From the NCBI GenBank assembly GCA_017554105.1, contig JAFZIY010000008.1, positions 54,638 to 118,637 of the forward strand: a DNA stretch of 64,000 bases. Direction: 5' to 3'. A program made the position numbers and the translations under genes. The stretch is from Prevotella sp. (GTDB taxonomy: Bacteria; Bacteroidota; Bacteroidia; Bacteroidales; Bacteroidaceae). Shown piece after piece: positions 62,202 to 64,000 of this stretch (position 1 is the stretch's first letter; the number at the start of each line of letters is the position of its first letter). The notes below the pieces were generated by a model. That model saw nothing but the letters and a program-made list of their open reading frames with translations, ran no database searches and was not told the origin of the DNA.

Positions 62202-63467
62202 ATGCGAATTACACGAATTATTTTTAACCACATAACAAAGGTTATCCAACTCCCATCCCTTAGGGAGGGGCTGGGGGTGGGTATCATGCTTTTTGCTACC
62301 AGCGCAATGGCACAAGTCAAGATCATTGTGAATAACGATGAGAAGGTGCAGCGACAGGAAGTTGTCGGAGTGTGTGCCAAGGACCTGTATGGCAAGATGG
62401 GCATCGCCTACGGCTCACCAGTGATAGTAAGGAACGCACTGGGACAGCAGGTGGACTACCAGCTCACCCACGACAGTCTGCTGCTCGTAGATGCCAGTGT
62501 GAGACCATGCGGCAAGGCTGAGTTCACCGTAGAACAGGGCACACCGCGTCAGCCTAAGGTGTATGTCACAGGCAGACAGTATCCTGAGCGCGTCGATGAC
62601 ATCGCATGGGAGAATGACCGCACTGCATACCGTATCTACGGACCAGCCCTGCAACGTAACAAGGAACGTGCCTTCGGCGTTGATGTGTGGGTGAAGAACA
62701 CCCCCGACCTGGAGGTGGAGAAACGCTATGCTACCGAACTGTCCAACCATGCAGCCATAGAGGCACTGAAGAGCGAGGGGAAGACACAGGAGGCACTCGA
62801 CATGGAGGAAGCCACCACCTATCATTTCGACCACGGCTACGGACTCGACTGCTATAAGGTGGGACCGACGCTGGGAGGAGGTGCTCCGGCACTGATGGAC
62901 AACGGTCAACTGGTGCTACCATACTGCTATAAAGACTATCAGATTCTTGACAACGGACCACTACGTTTCACCGTACGTGTTGACTATAATCCTACGGCTA
63001 TAGGCAAGGACAAGAATGTTGTGGAACATCGCATCATAAGTCTTGACAAGGGCTCCAACTACAACCGATGCACGGTGTGGTATGACGGACTCACCCAGAA
63101 GCGTGACCTTGCGGCAGGTGTTGTGGTGCATCTTGAGGAGCTCGAGAACATCGTTCTTACAAGTAACATGGCACTCTATGCCGACCCTACTGACAACCCC
63201 ACAAAGCATAACTTCCAGATATTCGTGGGCGTGATATTCCCTGAAGGTATCGACTACACCCGTTTTCTCTCTACAGATCAGGACATTCAGAACGGTAATC
63301 CCGGACACCTTGTGGGTGTGAAGGAAAACACCCTGGGACAGCTCTTCACCTATTATTTCGGCTCAGCATGGAGTAAGAATGATGTCCGCACATTTGATGA
63401 GTGGAAACTGCGCTCAGAACAAACCCTCGATGCCCTGCACTCCCCGTTGAAAGCATCGATAGAGTAG
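62202..63467 (+). CDS. DUF4861 family secreted protein
   Basis: A 421-residue protein of the DUF4861 family (conserved parts ENDRTAYRIYGPAL, DHGYGLDCYKVGPTLGGG, YNRCTVWYDGL and GSAWSKNDVRTFDEW). These proteins occur in pectin and rhamnogalacturonan loci; their activity is not established. The expected signal peptide is odd: the frame starts at 62202 and passes through a REP-like element that encodes QLPSLREGLGVG, then reaches the cleavage-like LFATSAMAQ. The original N-terminus seems to have been cut by the element, so export may be lost. The leader contains CTAAACGACTAATTTACTAAAC, like the one before the HU gene. Confidence 0.78.
   Translation: MRITRIIFNHITKVIQLPSLREGLGVGIMLFATSAMAQVKIIVNNDEKVQRQEVVGVCAKDLYGKMGIAYGSPVIVRNALGQQVDYQLTHDSLLLVDASVRPCGKAEFTVEQGTPRQPKVYVTGRQYPERVDDIAWENDRTAYRIYGPALQRNKERAFGVDVWVKNTPDLEVEKRYATELSNHAAIEALKSEGKTQEALDMEEATTYHFDHGYGLDCYKVGPTLGGGAPALMDNGQLVLPYCYKDYQILDNGPLRFTVRVDYNPTAIGKDKNVVEHRIISLDKGSNYNRCTVWYDGLTQKRDLAAGVVVHLEELENIVLTSNMALYADPTDNPTKHNFQIFVGVIFPEGIDYTRFLSTDQDIQNGNPGHLVGVKENTLGQLFTYYFGSAWSKNDVRTFDEWKLRSEQTLDALHSPLKASIE
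62247..62281. repeat. REP-like element inside the 5' end of the DUF4861 gene
   Basis: Core TCCCTTAGGGA (62256-62266) followed by GGGGCTGGGGGTGGG. It is in frame within the putative signal peptide region. Confidence 0.75.
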
Positions 63468-63473
63468 AGGCCC

Positions 63474-63502
63474 CCAAAAACCTCCCCGCCGGGAGGTTTT
63501 TT
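63474..63502. terminator. Terminator of the DUF4861 gene
   Basis: AAAAACCTCCC, loop CGCC, GGGAGGTTTTTT. It works in both directions and also suits the smalltalk gene on the other strand. Confidence 0.85.
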
Positions 63503-63516
63503 ATTGGGAGGAAGTT

Positions 63517-63612
63517 TTAAGAGAGGCACGAGGTCACACCAAGCGTGGTGGCAATGGCAGTAAGTATAGAAATCACTATCTGCAAAATGAGTTTCCAAGA
63601 ATCTTTGTTCAT
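63517..63612 (-). CDS. Smalltalk protein (31 residues)
   Basis: A very short minus-strand gene: 31 residues starting MNKDSWKLILQIVISI and ending TTLGVTSCLS. A single hydrophobic helix (about 8-26) precedes a cysteine two residues from the end. This pattern matches the 'smalltalk' family of Bacteroidales, tiny membrane peptides found next to HU-like genes and often a lysozyme or amidase gene. The HU-like gene is 227 bases upstream on the same strand. No amidase gene lies downstream here; a convergent DUF4861 gene does. The role of the family is unknown. Confidence 0.78.
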   Translation of the reverse strand: MNKDSWKLILQIVISILTAIATTLGVTSCLS

Positions 63613-63632
63613 AAAGGTTTAAAGTTAAAACC

Positions 63633-63665
63633 CACCCCCTTCCCCTCCCGAAGGGAGGAGAGTTG
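63633..63665. repeat. REP-like palindrome
   Basis: CCTCCCGAAGGGAGG (63644-63658) flanked by CCACCCCC. Same family as the elements at 5818, 62115, 62256 and 63806. Confidence 0.8.
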
Positions 63666-63722
63666 GATTACCTTAGTGGCGAGGGGATAGGAATGGGCAT
63701 TGTTAATTCGTGAAATTTGTGT

Positions 63723-63778
63723 AATTCTTTCTCCGCTTCGCTATGAAAGCGGCATAGCCGAGCGCGTAGTTGTTAAGA
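63723..63778 (+). repeat. Dispersed repeat copy D
   Basis: Core GCGGCATAGCCGAGCG (63749-63764), preceded by AATTCTTTCTCCGCTTCGCT and followed by CGTAGTTG. It is the fullest copy and matches inverted copy B over more than 40 bases. Confidence 0.8.
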
Positions 63779-63800
63779 GTTTAGAGAAATAGTGGTGATT

Positions 63801-63838
63801 AAGCCCTCCTCCCTTGGGGAGGAGATGGAGGTGGGTTT
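63801..63838. repeat. REP-like palindrome after the HU-like gene
   Basis: CTCCTCCCTTGGGGAGGAG (63806-63824), 15 bases past the partial HU gene stop. The first HU gene is followed by the same kind of element at 5818. Confidence 0.8.
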
Positions 63839-64000
63839 TTACGGATTTGGACTCACGTCCTCTTCTGCCACCGCATTCTTCTCGAGTTCGCTGATGCTGC
63901 ACTTCTTGCGCAGTTCCGCGTTGCTCCATGTCTTGGTGTTGCGCACCAGCAGGTGCACGCTCTTCACGTTCTGGGCAGCGGAGAACTCCCTTGCGCTGGG
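63839..64000 (-). CDS. HU-family DNA-binding protein, C-terminal part
   Basis: The last 53 codons of a minus-strand gene that enters from the right edge. PSAREFSAAQNVKSVHLLV matches the HU-HIG core of the gene at 5368 (PSAKEFSAANNVKGMRLNF). The tail after residue 25 of this fragment (TWSNAELRKKCSISELEKN) is unlike that of the other copy. It lies upstream of the smalltalk gene on the same strand, the usual pairing. Confidence 0.78.
   Translation of the reverse strand, partial: PSAREFSAAQNVKSVHLLVRNTKTWSNAELRKKCSISELEKNAVAEEDVSPNP

Noticed and set aside
63741-63929. 62-codon minus-strand open frame near the right end
   Set aside because: It is out of frame with the HU-like gene and consists of REP and repeat copy D sequence.
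1-64000. rRNA, tRNA, CRISPR array, prophage or integrase
   Set aside because: No tRNA-like GTTCGANTC arm with a cloverleaf, no cas or phage structural gene and no integrase was seen on either strand.

Overview
The window looks like chromosomal DNA of a Prevotella-type member of the Bacteroidales (Prevotella, Segatella or Xylanibacter). The evidence is repeated Bacteroidetes-type promoters (TTTG, 19-20 bases, TAnnTTTG) with almost no Shine-Dalgarno sequences, an rseC-rnfBCDGEA-galE block, an ftsK-lolA pair, a mannosylglucose phosphorylase operon, an HU-like gene paired with a 31-residue 'smalltalk' protein, and sorting-tail-like C-termini on secreted proteins. The assignment is inference from gene content; no rRNA or tRNA gene was seen.

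Layout. Positions 139-4893 (minus strand) hold a restriction-modification island: a C5 cytosine methyltransferase, a phospholipase-D-type NgoFVII-like nuclease, a Z1-domain ATPase broken by a one-base frame change at a slippery run, and an AbiEi-like DNA-binding protein. Positions 4900-6170 are repeat-rich and carry one HU-like gene. A large MscS channel gene and a BadF-type kinase gene diverge at about 8.55 kb. From 8.6 to 18.4 kb lies a beta-mannan module: GH5 mannanase, secreted beta-sandwich protein, CE7 esterase, GH26 mannanase lipoprotein, GH130 phosphorylase, GPH symporter and cellobiose 2-epimerase. Together they would deacetylate and cut mannan or glucomannan, import mannobiose, epimerise it to mannosylglucose and phosphorolyse it. 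No SusC/SusD pair is present.

From 18.4 to 30.3 kb are housekeeping genes: TsaC/Sua5 and a ClC channel, a GHL10 protein, the RseC-Rnf electron-transport operon, galE and rubrerythrin. From 30.3 to 38.3 kb come asparaginase, uronate isomerase (uxaC), and a minus-strand unit of a small tail-domain protein, a large PL1 pectate lyase and a TTD14-like ATPase/CYTH protein, which suggests pectin use. From 38.4 to 53.4 kb are a DUF5687 permease, lolA and ftsK; then exonuclease, rlmI and tilS; then a thioesterase, menF and menD; then xylB and xylA. From 53.5 to 64 kb are endonuclease I and a GDP-fucose pathway (manC-gmd-fcl), a GldB-like lipoprotein, a radical SAM protein, a DPP-IV-like peptidase and a DUF4861 protein. 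The window ends with a smalltalk gene and the 3' end of a second HU-like gene.

The most unusual signals lie between genes or at gene ends. Two families of short dispersed repeats cluster at the two ends of the window and reach into the ends of two genes. Three transcription units have long 5' leaders with no G. Two divergent promoters sit so close to start codons that their transcripts should be almost leaderless. The Z1 gene break falls on a canonical -1 frameshift heptamer.
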